Assembly: GCA_021789455.1 (NCBI GenBank)
Contig: JAJYJN010000019.1
Span: 1 to 17,175 of the forward strand
From: a bacterium
GTDB lineage: Bacteria > SZUA-79 > Acidulodesulfobacterales > Acidulodesulfobacteraceae
Length of the DNA stretch: 17,175 bases
Direction: 5' to 3'
Below are positions 7,418-14,595 of the stretch, piece after piece. Position 1 is the stretch's first letter. Every line of letters starts with the position of its first letter. The notes under the pieces were generated by a model. It ran no database searches. It had not been told where the DNA came from and saw only the letters and a list, made by a program, of their open reading frames with translations. Position numbers and translations under genes: made by a program.

Positions 7418-8104
7418 ATGAAATCAAAAACGCCGCTAAAATTTTTATATAAATTAATATATGTTTTTATCTTTCTTTTTTTTACGGCGGCGCTTACCTT
7501 TATTTTTTTTCCTTACGGCAAACTCAAAAAACCGCTCGAACTTTCTATTTACGACGATACAGGTTTGAATGTTTCCATAAAATCAATTTCCCCTTCGATA
7601 TTTTTAGGCTTGCATTTAACCGGCGTTAAGGTTTACGGAGGTTATCGGGCAGGCGCAGACGGTAAAAATGCTAAAAAAAATATAGCATACGTAAAAAACA
7701 TTTATATAAACGATATTATTTCGACAGGAGCGGACTATCTGCTTTTCAGAAACATTCCGCTGAATTTAAATTTTTACGGCGTTAAAACCGCCTCCGTTAA
7801 AAAAGGTTTTATAAATATACCGGCTTTAAATCTTAAAACTATAAAAACCGATTTATACATTAAAAATATTTCCGGCGCAAAATATTCCGCGTTGAGCGGA
7901 AATATTAATTTTGCGGGCAGCATATCCGGCAGTTTGAATATAAAGAATGCCGATATCAAGCCCATGCTTAAGATAAACAGCGGAGTTTTTAAGGTCAAGC
8001 CGGATAAAGCGGTTTACGGCAAGTTTTCTATGCTTTTTAATACGATGTTTAAAAAAGGCAAAGACGGATATTTCGTTTACGATATAAATAATATGTTCCT
8101 TTAA
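7418..8104 (+). CDS. GspN-like type II secretion protein
   Basis: This encodes 228 residues. A single N-terminal membrane segment (about 12-32) is followed by FFPYGKLKKPLELSIYDDTG, VSIKSISPSIFLGLHLTGVKVYGG and a series of beta-strand-like segments (LSGNINFAGSISGSLNIKNA, about 168-187). This is the pattern of the GspN/AsmA-like periplasmic proteins found with deltaproteobacterial T2SS clusters. It is a little shorter than many GspN proteins. The family's role is accessory and poorly defined; it is anchored in the inner membrane with the body in the periplasm. It is flanked by gspF (260 bp upstream) and gspH (22 bp downstream), which supports the call. An AsmA-type protein of another function is the alternative. 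Its own promoter is listed just upstream. Confidence 0.6.
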   Translation: MKSKTPLKFLYKLIYVFIFLFFTAALTFIFFPYGKLKKPLELSIYDDTGLNVSIKSISPSIFLGLHLTGVKVYGGYRAGADGKNAKKNIAYVKNIYINDIISTGADYLLFRNIPLNLNFYGVKTASVKKGFINIPALNLKTIKTDLYIKNISGAKYSALSGNINFAGSISGSLNIKNADIKPMLKINSGVFKVKPDKAVYGKFSMLFNTMFKKGKDGYFVYDINNMFL

Positions 8105-8126
8105 TATATGCTCAATTCACGCAATT

Positions 8127-8684
8127 ATGAACCCCGATACCGATAATTCAAAAGGTTTTACCCTGCTCGAACTCCTTATAGTCTTAATTATAGTTGCCGT
8201 CATGCTCGCAATTACGTATCCTATGATAAGTAATTTTATACTTTATCCTGGTTATAGGAAAAACTTTATTAAAACCTCCAAAGTATTAAAACATCTTATG
8301 AATAAGCGTTATAATGAAAAGAGGTTTCCAGCCGCTTTTATAAAATTCGATTTTAAAAAAAATATGGCGGAAATTTATTACAGAGGCAGCGGCAATGATA
8401 ATAGCGGCGATAGCGGCGGCAAAAATAAAAATAATAGTTTAAAGTTTAAACTTAATTTCAACCTTAAGCCTTTTAAAAAATTAAAAACATATAAAATCGT
8501 ATATAAAAATATCCGCTTATACGAAATAGAAACAAAAGGAAAAACTTATAAAAAAGGTCATATATTTGAAGAAATTTCCCAAAATTACGTTTCGCCGCCT
8601 TTTAAAATTCTTTTTAAAACAGTAAAGAGCGGAAAAATTTTAAGATTAAACGTAAATACATATACGAATAAAATCATAATTTAA
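8127..8684 (+). CDS. gspH: Type II secretion minor pseudopilin, GspH-like
   Basis: This encodes 185 residues. A short leader MNPDTDNSKG (1-10) is followed by FTLLELLIVLIIVAVMLAITYPMI (11-34), a canonical prepilin signal with Glu15 at mature +5. The body is very basic and has a Gly/Ser/Asn-rich insertion (about 90-110), then beta-strand segments ending in NVNTYTNKIII. Length and position after the GspN-like gene fit GspH; GspI is usually shorter. GspH is a minor pseudopilin thought to link the tip complex to the GspG shaft. It is 22 bp after the gspN-like gene and probably cotranscribed. It converges on gspK, with only 21 bp between the two stop codons and no obvious terminator in between. Confidence 0.7.
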   Translation: MNPDTDNSKGFTLLELLIVLIIVAVMLAITYPMISNFILYPGYRKNFIKTSKVLKHLMNKRYNEKRFPAAFIKFDFKKNMAEIYYRGSGNDNSGDSGGKNKNNSLKFKLNFNLKPFKKLKTYKIVYKNIRLYEIETKGKTYKKGHIFEEISQNYVSPPFKILFKTVKSGKILRLNVNTYTNKIII

Positions 8685-8705
8685 AATTATTATGCGGTAA
8701 ATTTT

Positions 8706-9758
8706 TTATGAAATAAACTCGTATATTTTATATTTTCCGCCGTTTATATAATAAAGCGATTTTATATGCGTTCTTCCGCTTTTATATCTTCCGTAAGATT
8801 TAATCAGGTAAAAGCCTGAAGTTATTTCCACCTGGTTTACTATAGTTTGAAGAATAGAAGAATTAAATCCGGGAACGCCTGAAAGAGCGGCTGAGGAAGT
8901 TAAGGGGCTGACAGTTCTGTAATTCACCAATTCCTGCGCCGAGCTTGCGCTTATCATCGGGCTTAAAGACTCTATAACCTGATAGGGAGCGGTGTTTAAG
9001 TCTATCAAGCCGGACGAATTGCAGGTTAAAAAATGCTTTAATATGAAATAATATTTATACTTCATATAAGGGACTAGCATTAAATCGCGTATGCTTAAAA
9101 GAGGATTTTTATATTGGGCGTTTAATACTTGAATATTCGGATTGGGAGATACCGGCGAAAAATATCCGTTAAAGGTTGAACTCGTGTCGCCGCCCCCGCC
9201 GATTGCACTTGATCCGCTCTCGCCCATATTGCCTGCCAATCCTTTTCCCGCCGAGTTAAACTTTAGTTCAAGCTGTTCATAATTTAACTGATTTTTTTGC
9301 ATAAAAGCAACGATATTTTCTAAAACGCTTGACGGAATTCCAAGCACGTTAAAAAGCCTCTGTAATTCAGCATATTCCGTTTCATTTATCTGATTATCGG
9401 CGAATATTAACTGGTTAATATTAAATTTTGAATCGTTATTGACGATTTTCATTTTTATATAGCCACCTAAAATAGGAAAACCGTTCCGATAGGGAGCCGT
9501 TTTATTTAAAAAATATTCGTATTCAACGGGATTGGCGCCGTATTGCTCTATAAAAAACGTCGCAAGTTCTACGCCGGACTTGGCTATATAGTAAGATTTA
9601 TTTTTATATTTATAATTTGCCGCATATTTAATATAATGTAATGTATCGGAAAGAAAAGCAAGTATGATCGAGCTTAAAAGCATTAACACCAGTAAAATGT
9701 ATAAGAATGCGGAACCGTTTTTGTTTTTTATCGTTTTTATCATGATATTATTTATCAT
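8706..9758 (-). CDS. gspK: Type II secretion minor pseudopilin GspK, encoded on the opposite strand
   Basis: This encodes 350 residues. A basic leader ends KNG (13-15), then SAFLYILLVLMLLSSIILAFL (16-36) forms the membrane segment. Glu at +5 is absent, as is usual for GspK. Family blocks follow: YYIAKSGVELA (57-67), VNNDSKFNINQL (106-117), NPLLSIRDLMLVP (218-230) and DLNTAP (253-258) with the helix-hairpin-helix-like VIESLSPMISASSAQELVNYR. A Gly/Ser-rich stretch lies at about 168-200. GspK tips the pseudopilus with GspI and GspJ. The gene is inverted relative to the other gsp genes here and has its own promoter. Two ATGs five codons apart (9758 and 9743) arise from a 15-bp tandem duplication, so the true start is uncertain. 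Confidence 0.9.
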   Translation of the reverse strand: MINNIMIKTIKNKNGSAFLYILLVLMLLSSIILAFLSDTLHYIKYAANYKYKNKSYYIAKSGVELATFFIEQYGANPVEYEYFLNKTAPYRNGFPILGGYIKMKIVNNDSKFNINQLIFADNQINETEYAELQRLFNVLGIPSSVLENIVAFMQKNQLNYEQLELKFNSAGKGLAGNMGESGSSAIGGGGDTSSTFNGYFSPVSPNPNIQVLNAQYKNPLLSIRDLMLVPYMKYKYYFILKHFLTCNSSGLIDLNTAPYQVIESLSPMISASSAQELVNYRTVSPLTSSAALSGVPGFNSSILQTIVNQVEITSGFYLIKSYGRYKSGRTHIKSLYYINGGKYKIYEFIS

Positions 9759-9765
9759 GATATTA
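9736..9765. repeat. Perfect 15-bp tandem repeat across the gspK start
   Basis: TTTATCATGATATTA occurs twice back to back (9736-9750 and 9751-9765). Each copy holds the palindrome ATCATGAT and, on the reverse strand, an ATG in the gspK frame. The first residues therefore read MINNI MIK, with two possible starts. Confidence 0.9.
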
Positions 9766-9795
9766 ATTATAGCATAATATTGATAATGCCGTTAA
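9766..9795 (-). promoter_or_regulatory. Extended -10 promoter for gspK (reverse strand)
   Basis: Read on the reverse strand, TGCTATAAT (9774 down to 9766) is a perfect extended -10. TTAACG (9795 to 9790), 18 bp upstream, is a 4/6 match to the -35. Transcription would start near 9759, one base before the first ATG at 9758. That gives a leaderless message for the long form, or a 15-nt leader for the ATG at 9743. Confidence 0.55.
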
Positions 9796-9864
9796 TGCGG
9801 ATAATACCGAGAACAAGAAAATTGATAAAAAAAATAAAAAAATAAGAATAAAAACAAGCAAAAG

Positions 9865-10539
9865 ATGAATATTAACTTTAATTTAAAAGATTTGAAAAAC
9901 GGCAGGGTTGTGTTATTTGGCGGATTGGTTCTATTGTTAATAATAACGCTTGTTTTTTTCGCAGTTTTGCCTCTTGTTCATTCAATCCGCTTAAACTCGG
10001 CGGCGGTAAAAAATCAAAAAGCCATATTAAATTACGTTTTAAAATATTCCGCTAAAATAGACTCTATGAAATCCGAGGAAGCTGTCTTAAGAATAAGTCC
10101 TGTTCCCCTTATGCTTCCAACTGCAGCCGCATCGGGAAAAATCGTCGGGAATTTTCATAATAAGAGTTATATCAAGTTTATTTCATCGCTTTTACGGTAT
10201 TTTAAAATAAATAAAAAACAGATATCCAAACTTTATTCAAGGTATTCGTCGGACGAAAAAGGCGGCGGTTCGGGTTCAACTTCAGGTTCAGGGGGGCTAG
10301 AAGGAAAAACATCTGCTGCAAGCGCCTCTGGCGCTGGCGGCGCAAGCCATTCCAATGAAACGATTTTCGTATCGCTTAAAAGTTTAAGCCTTAATCAGTC
10401 CGTAAATATTATTTATGCGCTTTCTAATTCGTCGGCCGAATATGGAACGCATATCGTGTCGATAAACTTAAAAAAGAATTTTACGAATGATAAACTTCTC
10501 GATTTGACTATCGATATAGTCAGAAAAGCGAATTATTAA
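9865..10539 (+). CDS. Type II secretion protein GspM-like
   Basis: This encodes 224 residues. A short cytoplasmic N-terminus is followed by one membrane segment (about 17-37) and a periplasmic part that starts with a helical stretch HSIRLNSAAVKNQKAILNYV, typical of GspM/PilO-type proteins. A Gly/Ser/Ala linker (about 132-167) leads to a small C-terminal alpha/beta domain (ETIFVSLKSLSLNQSVNIIY...LLDLTIDIV). GspM stabilises GspL in the inner-membrane platform; no gspL is seen in this window. The gene is divergent from gspK, with 106 bp between starts, and is followed after 78 bp by waaA on the same strand. A decayed copy lies at 1173-1726. The family call rests on topology and context as much as on motifs. 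A TTGATA at 9780-9785 could be its -35, but the -10 is unclear. Confidence 0.65.
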   Translation: MNINFNLKDLKNGRVVLFGGLVLLLIITLVFFAVLPLVHSIRLNSAAVKNQKAILNYVLKYSAKIDSMKSEEAVLRISPVPLMLPTAAASGKIVGNFHNKSYIKFISSLLRYFKINKKQISKLYSRYSSDEKGGGSGSTSGSGGLEGKTSAASASGAGGASHSNETIFVSLKSLSLNQSVNIIYALSNSSAEYGTHIVSINLKKNFTNDKLLDLTIDIVRKANY

Positions 10540-10562
10540 TACGCTAAAAAATTAAAATACAT

Positions 10563-10590
10563 CGGAAAAGGCGGGTGACTTTTCTTTCCG
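10563..10590 (+). other. Imperfect hairpin between gspM and waaA
   Basis: GAAAAG (10565-10570) can pair with CTTTTC (10579-10584) around an 8-nt loop; alternatively CGGAAA (10563-10568) can pair with TTTCCG (10585-10590). No T-run follows, so it is not a convincing terminator. It could be a processing or attenuation site, or chance. Confidence 0.25.
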
Positions 10591-10617
10591 TAAGATATTT
10601 GATATTAATTTATAAAA

Positions 10618-12123
10618 ATGGAAAAAATCTTAAACGTTATATATAACGTCCTTCTGGCAGTAGTATCCCCCTTTTTTTTCGCATCCTTATTTATTTTAAA
10701 TCTGAATAAAAATAAAAAAAGCGAAGGTTACCTGTATAAATTTTTTCCCGACGCTTTCAAGTCTTTACAAGAAGCTGCTTTTGAAGAAGGCGTCTGGATT
10801 CATGCCGTATCTTTGGGGGAAATGAGGGCGGCCGTTAAATTTATAGATTTGCTTAAGTCGGAATACGGCAGAAAAATCTATCTTTCCGCTACCACAAAAA
10901 CAGGTTTCGATTTTGCATATAATATTTATAAAAATGACGAAAGCGTTTTAATTTTTTATTTTCCTTACGATTTTTTATTTTCTTTGCGAGGTCTTTTAAA
11001 ACTTGTAAATCCGTCGCTTTTTATCTCAGTAGAAACGGAAATATGGCCGAATCTTTTCAGTGTTTTAAAGAAAAAAAATATTCCCATAGCTTTAATAAAC
11101 GCAAGAATTTCGGAAAAGTCTTATAAAAATTATATACGATTTAAATTTTTTTTCGGTTATATATTTAAAAAAATAGATGCGGTTTTGTGTATATCCGATA
11201 TTTACTGCGAAAGATTTGCTTCGTTCGGCGTTAAAAAAGAAAATATGAGCAGAACCGGCAATATTAAGTTTGATATGGATGCTTCGCTTATTGCTGGAGA
11301 CATAAAAGAAAAAAGCGAAATTCTTAAAAAATTTATAGAATTTAAAACCGATAACGGCGAGGAAACGGCAAAAACGGCAAAAACGGCATATGACGAAACA
11401 GCCGATGCAAATAACGGTAATGTAAAAGCAGAAAATGCCGAAAAGACCGGCGCTAAACCGACAAATAAGAAAACAGCCGACGCAAAAACAGCAAAAGTAA
11501 TAGCGGCCGGAAGTACCCATAAAGGCGAAGAAGAGGCTGTAATAGATACCGTAATAAAATTAAATAAAACTGATAACGATAAAAATAAAATTTTCCTCTT
11601 TCTTGCGCCGCGGCATCCTGAACGTTTCGACGAGGTTTATAAACTGCTTAACGGCTATGTGCCCGAAATAGAAGTTTACAAGCTTTCTTCGATTTATGAA
11701 TCCGCGCTTGGTTTAAGCCGAAACGATATTCCCGCCTTAAAATCAAATTCTACTATCGTCGCAGTATTAGTGGATATTATAGGCCAGCTTTTGACGGTTT
11801 ACGCCATATGCGGCGCCGCTTTCGTCGGAGGAAGTTTAGTTCCTTCGGGCGGACATAATCTTCTCGAACCTTTGGTTTTCGGAAAGCCGGTAATTTTCGG
11901 CAGATACGTTCAAAATTTTTCCGAGGCGGCGGAAGAGATTATAAAGAATTCCGCCGGAAGGCAGGTTGATTCCTCTTTGGAATTATACGAGGCGTTAACC
12001 GATTACCTGTTTAACCATAAATCGGCCGATTCCGCCGGAAAAAACGGTCTAAACCTTATAGCCCGCAATAAAGGCGTTTCCCTTCGCAACCTCGATTATT
12101 TGCATTTAAAAGGCTATATATAA
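10618..12123 (+). CDS. waaA: 3-deoxy-D-manno-octulosonic acid (Kdo) transferase WaaA
   Basis: This encodes 501 residues. It transfers Kdo from CMP-Kdo to the lipid A precursor at the inner face of the inner membrane, an essential step in lipopolysaccharide core synthesis. An N-terminal hydrophobic anchor (about 7-28) is followed by the GT-B family blocks IHAVSLGEMRAA (61-72, catalytic Glu68 by analogy), FYFPYDF (113-119), ETEIWPNL (139-146), ALINARIS (158-165), GNIKFD (214-219), AAGSTHKGEEEA (296-307), LAPRHPERF (329-337) and FVGGSLVPSGGHNLLEP (402-418). An Ala/Lys/Thr-rich insertion at about 243-293 lies between the two Rossmann lobes and makes the protein longer than the usual 420 or so residues. 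The ATG at 10618 has no Shine-Dalgarno sequence. The gene lies 78 bp after gspM, so cotranscription is possible. Confidence 0.96.
   Translation: MEKILNVIYNVLLAVVSPFFFASLFILNLNKNKKSEGYLYKFFPDAFKSLQEAAFEEGVWIHAVSLGEMRAAVKFIDLLKSEYGRKIYLSATTKTGFDFAYNIYKNDESVLIFYFPYDFLFSLRGLLKLVNPSLFISVETEIWPNLFSVLKKKNIPIALINARISEKSYKNYIRFKFFFGYIFKKIDAVLCISDIYCERFASFGVKKENMSRTGNIKFDMDASLIAGDIKEKSEILKKFIEFKTDNGEETAKTAKTAYDETADANNGNVKAENAEKTGAKPTNKKTADAKTAKVIAAGSTHKGEEEAVIDTVIKLNKTDNDKNKIFLFLAPRHPERFDEVYKLLNGYVPEIEVYKLSSIYESALGLSRNDIPALKSNSTIVAVLVDIIGQLLTVYAICGAAFVGGSLVPSGGHNLLEPLVFGKPVIFGRYVQNFSEAAEEIIKNSAGRQVDSSLELYEALTDYLFNHKSADSAGKNGLNLIARNKGVSLRNLDYLHLKGYI
11364..11390 (+). repeat. Three in-frame 9-bp repeats inside the waaA insertion
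   Basis: AACGGCAAA occurs at 11364-11372 and 11373-11381, followed by AACGGCATA at 11382-11390; in the protein this reads TAK TAK TAY. Related ACAGCCGAYGCA and ACAGCAAAA words recur to about 11496. The inserted linker therefore looks grown by repeat expansion. Confidence 0.8.
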
Positions 12124-12277
12124 TAAATATTTTTAATTTCGGAAAAGGTGTAATATCAATTTTTTTTAAATCAGACACTTTTTACCTAAATTTTCTTTAT
12201 ACGAACAAAATAGATTTCTATTTAATCGAAAATCTTACTATTCTCATATTGCCCGATTATTTGGCGATTCGCAAACT

Positions 12278-12299
12278 TAGTTGGCATTTTTAGTTGGCA
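12278..12299. repeat. Direct repeat TAGTTGGCA x2
   Basis: TAGTTGGCA is found at 12278-12286 and 12291-12299, with a 13-bp period. It lies about 245 bp upstream of the -24 box. An activator site is possible but unproven. Confidence 0.4.
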
Positions 12300-12320
12300 G
12301 CAGCATTTTTTTTAAAAATA

Positions 12321-12337
12321 TTAACCGTTCTTAACCG
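12321..12337. repeat. Direct repeat TTAACCG x2, one helical turn apart
   Basis: TTAACCG is found at 12321-12327 and 12331-12337. The 10-bp period puts both copies on one face of the helix, as for paired regulator sites. It lies about 200 bp upstream of the sigma-54 promoter. Confidence 0.4.
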
Positions 12338-12521
12338 AAAATAAGCATAATTTTATTTAATTTTTATTTCATAAAAACCTTAATAATTGTGCCTTTAAAC
12401 CGCTTCTTAGCCATTAATAGCCCATATTATATACCATTTTCCGTTTAGTCATTGCATATGTCCTTGTAATACCTTAATCGGCTGCAGAGCGCCATCTTTA
12501 TTTTTTTATTTTTTTTATATA

Positions 12522-12537
12522 TGGCACGATAATTGCA
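12522..12537 (+). promoter_or_regulatory. Sigma-54 (RpoN) -24/-12 promoter upstream of tpsB
   Basis: TGGCACGATAATTGCA at 12522-12537 matches the consensus TGGCAC-N5-TTGCA at every defined base. The invariant GG (12523-12524) and GC (12535-12536) are exactly 12 bp apart. The expected transcription start is near 12548, giving a leader of about 148 nt before tpsB. Sigma-54 promoters need an ATP-dependent enhancer-binding activator, whose gene is not in this window. Confidence 0.8.
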
Positions 12538-12590
12538 TATTATGTCATATTATGTATTTTATAATATTTATAATTTCAATTTAACTAAAT

Positions 12591-12626
12591 CGGCTTCAAA
12601 CTTTAAATCAGCTTCAAACTTTAAGT
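12591..12626. repeat. 18-bp tandem direct repeat between the two tpsB promoters
   Basis: CGGCTTCAAACTTTAAAT (12591-12608) is followed directly by CAGCTTCAAACTTTAAGT (12609-12626), with 16 of 18 bases identical. It lies downstream of the sigma-54 start and just upstream of the sigma-70 -35 box, a placement suited to an operator or to binding by a dimeric regulator. Confidence 0.75.
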
Positions 12627-12639
12627 TGTTTTAAAAAAC

Positions 12640-12667
12640 TTGACAATGCAAATTTTTGATTTATTAT
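12640..12667 (+). promoter_or_regulatory. Sigma-70-type promoter proximal to tpsB
   Basis: A perfect -35 TTGACA (12640-12645) is followed after 16 bp by TATTAT (12662-12667, 5/6). An additional TATAAT at 12667-12672 is too far (21 bp) to pair with it. The start would be near 12674, giving a leader of about 22 nt before the ATG at 12696. Confidence 0.6.
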
Positions 12668-12695
12668 ATAATTATAAAATAAACTTAATATTAAA

Positions 12696-14435
12696 ATGGC
12701 AATTAAAATGGAAATTAAAAATTTTACGGGACCTAAAAGTATAATAATTTATACGGCATTGCTGTTAACGGTTTTTTTTTCCTCCGTCGCATATTCCGTC
12801 CAGCTTCCAGGGCAGTTACAGTCGGGGTCGGTTTTAAACTCTCAGAAAAATAAAAAAAACAAGCTGTTAAAAAAGACCTTGCCGTTTCCTATCATAAAAA
12901 AGGCGCAGCCAGAGAAGCCTGGTTCCATACCTAACGGAAAATCTTTTCTAGTTAAAGGTTTTAAGTTTGAAGGAAATTCCGTGATAAAGACTTTTGTGCT
13001 AATGCGGCTTGTTTCGAAGTTCGAAAATAAGAATCTTTATCTTAAAGATATTTATAAAATTACTGATATAATATCGGATTACTACCATAAACAAGGTTAT
13101 TTTCTTGCGAAGGCCTATCTCCCGCCGCAGCAGGTTAAAAACGGCATAGTTATTATTAAAATTATCGAAGGACACTTAGAAAAAATAAAGGTTGAAGGAG
13201 AGAAGTTTTATAAACCAGGTTTTATAAGGGATAACATTAATGCAACAAATAAAGGCGTTATCAGATACTCCGCTCTATTAAAATCTCTTTATCTTTTAAA
13301 CGAATACCATGATTTAAGCGTAAGGGCGCTTTTGGTTAAAGGAAGCGAGCCGGGCACAACGGATATTATAGCCAAGGTTAAGGATACTGATCCGTTCCAC
13401 GCTTATGTAGATTACGATAATTTTGGTTCCAGATATATTTCGGCTAATAGCGCAGGAGTCGGTATCGAAAAGGGCAATATTATTTCCGACGGCGACTACT
13501 TTACCGTCCAGTACGACCTGGGTTTTCCTTTCAAGACTTCCCAATATTACGATATTAATTATTCCACTCCTTTAGGTGATTACGGCACTAAACTCGATGT
13601 TTCATACCTTTATTCAAACTTTATGGCAACAGGACAGTACGGTTCTCTAGGCATCAAGGGCCGTGCCGAGATGTGGAATGCGGATGTGACATATCCTATA
13701 TTAAGGACGAGGAGATCAAGCCTTAATTTTATTGCCGGCTTTAGCCGCGAATCCCTTTACAACTACATTCTCGGCACTATAAGCAGTCATGACGAGATAA
13801 GGCCTCTCAGCGTTGGATTTGCCGGAAATTATGCAGATGTTCTGGGAAATACTTTTTTCTCAGCGAACCTTACCCACGGCATAACGGGAATTTTTGGGGG
13901 CTCTAAAAACGGAAATCCTTATGCGAGTTATTTTGGCGCCGAATATAATTTTTACGTGCTGAACCTTAACGCTGAAAGGGTACAGAGATTTTTCTGGAAT
14001 ACCTTTTTCCTGCTTAAGGCTTCGGCGCAGCTTTCCGACGTTACCCTGCCGGTAGCCCAAAAAATGTCGATAGGCGGCGAGGGTTCGGTCAGGGGTTATC
14101 CCGTCTCCCAAGATATGGGCGACAGCGGCTACACTGGAAGCATAGAGTACAGGATACCTCCTCCTTTTATTTCAGGGTTGGCGATTAAAAACCGTAAGAT
14201 TGGCAGTATGGTCCAACTTCTTGGTTTTGTAGATTATGGAAGGGTGTTTTCCAGAGATGTGTTGTCCGGCGGCGCTCCTAACAGCCAGCTTGCCGGAACA
14301 GGCGGCGGAATAAGGCTGAATCTGCCTGGAGGGCTTAAAGCCGCTTTTGATATCGGTTTTCCGATCGGGACAAACAGGCCTTACGACTCCTCTTCCTATA
14401 TGACGTATTTTAGTCTGGAAGAAAAGTTTTTTTAA
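12696..14435 (+). CDS. Two-partner secretion outer-membrane transporter, TpsB (FhaC/ShlB family)
   Basis: This encodes 579 residues. A signal peptide (about 1-34, hydrophobic 16-33) is followed by a Lys/Pro-rich linker, then a POTRA domain at about 84-168. That domain begins FLVKGFKFEGNSVI and includes ITDIISDYYHKQGYFLAKAYLPPQ and IIKIIEGHLEKIKVEG. A second POTRA-like segment spans about 169-230. The remaining 350 or so residues form a 16-strand-type beta barrel ending in an aromatic (EEKFF). The barrel holds the conserved VRGYP motif at 465-469 in IGGEGSVRGYPVSQD, the pore-loop signature of TpsB and BamA proteins. It binds the TPS domain of TpsA in the periplasm and threads it across the outer membrane. 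tpsA follows on the same strand after 206 bp. A second in-frame ATG at 12708 is an alternative start; no Shine-Dalgarno sequence is seen. Two promoters precede it. Confidence 0.95.
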   Translation: MAIKMEIKNFTGPKSIIIYTALLLTVFFSSVAYSVQLPGQLQSGSVLNSQKNKKNKLLKKTLPFPIIKKAQPEKPGSIPNGKSFLVKGFKFEGNSVIKTFVLMRLVSKFENKNLYLKDIYKITDIISDYYHKQGYFLAKAYLPPQQVKNGIVIIKIIEGHLEKIKVEGEKFYKPGFIRDNINATNKGVIRYSALLKSLYLLNEYHDLSVRALLVKGSEPGTTDIIAKVKDTDPFHAYVDYDNFGSRYISANSAGVGIEKGNIISDGDYFTVQYDLGFPFKTSQYYDINYSTPLGDYGTKLDVSYLYSNFMATGQYGSLGIKGRAEMWNADVTYPILRTRRSSLNFIAGFSRESLYNYILGTISSHDEIRPLSVGFAGNYADVLGNTFFSANLTHGITGIFGGSKNGNPYASYFGAEYNFYVLNLNAERVQRFFWNTFFLLKASAQLSDVTLPVAQKMSIGGEGSVRGYPVSQDMGDSGYTGSIEYRIPPPFISGLAIKNRKIGSMVQLLGFVDYGRVFSRDVLSGGAPNSQLAGTGGGIRLNLPGGLKAAFDIGFPIGTNRPYDSSSYMTYFSLEEKFF

Positions 14436-14470
14436 GACATTATGAATATAATTTAATATAAAAGATACTA

Positions 14471-14482
14471 AAACATATGTTT
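14471..14482. repeat. 12-bp perfect palindrome in the tpsB-tpsA spacer
   Basis: AAACATATGTTT at 14471-14482 is a perfect palindrome, 36 bp after the tpsB stop. It could be a regulator site. In AT-rich DNA such short palindromes also arise by chance. Confidence 0.3.
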
Positions 14483-14595
14483 AACTAATGTGCTTATGAG
14501 GTATTAAAAAATATATATCGATTTATAGAAGAGTTTAAACTGTTATTTGCATTTATTTATATTAAACTTAAAATTTAGAGTAAAATAAAAAAAAT

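Larger units (their letters stand above)
12124..12521. other. Gene-free region between waaA and the tpsB promoters
   Basis: I see no gene in about 400 bp and no clear terminator after waaA. Two pairs of short direct repeats, listed separately, lie at 12278-12299 and 12321-12337. They could be activator sites for the sigma-54 promoter downstream. Confidence 0.5.

Noticed and set aside
10563..10590. Hairpin as a rho-independent terminator of gspM.
   Set aside because: The stem is imperfect and AT-rich, and there is no T-run after it; listed only as a low-confidence structure.
11092..11520. Reverse-strand frame of 142 codons with Cys/Phe-rich product.
   Set aside because: It is antisense to waaA, mostly to the Lys/Ala-rich insertion, and its composition is that of a reverse translation, not a real protein.
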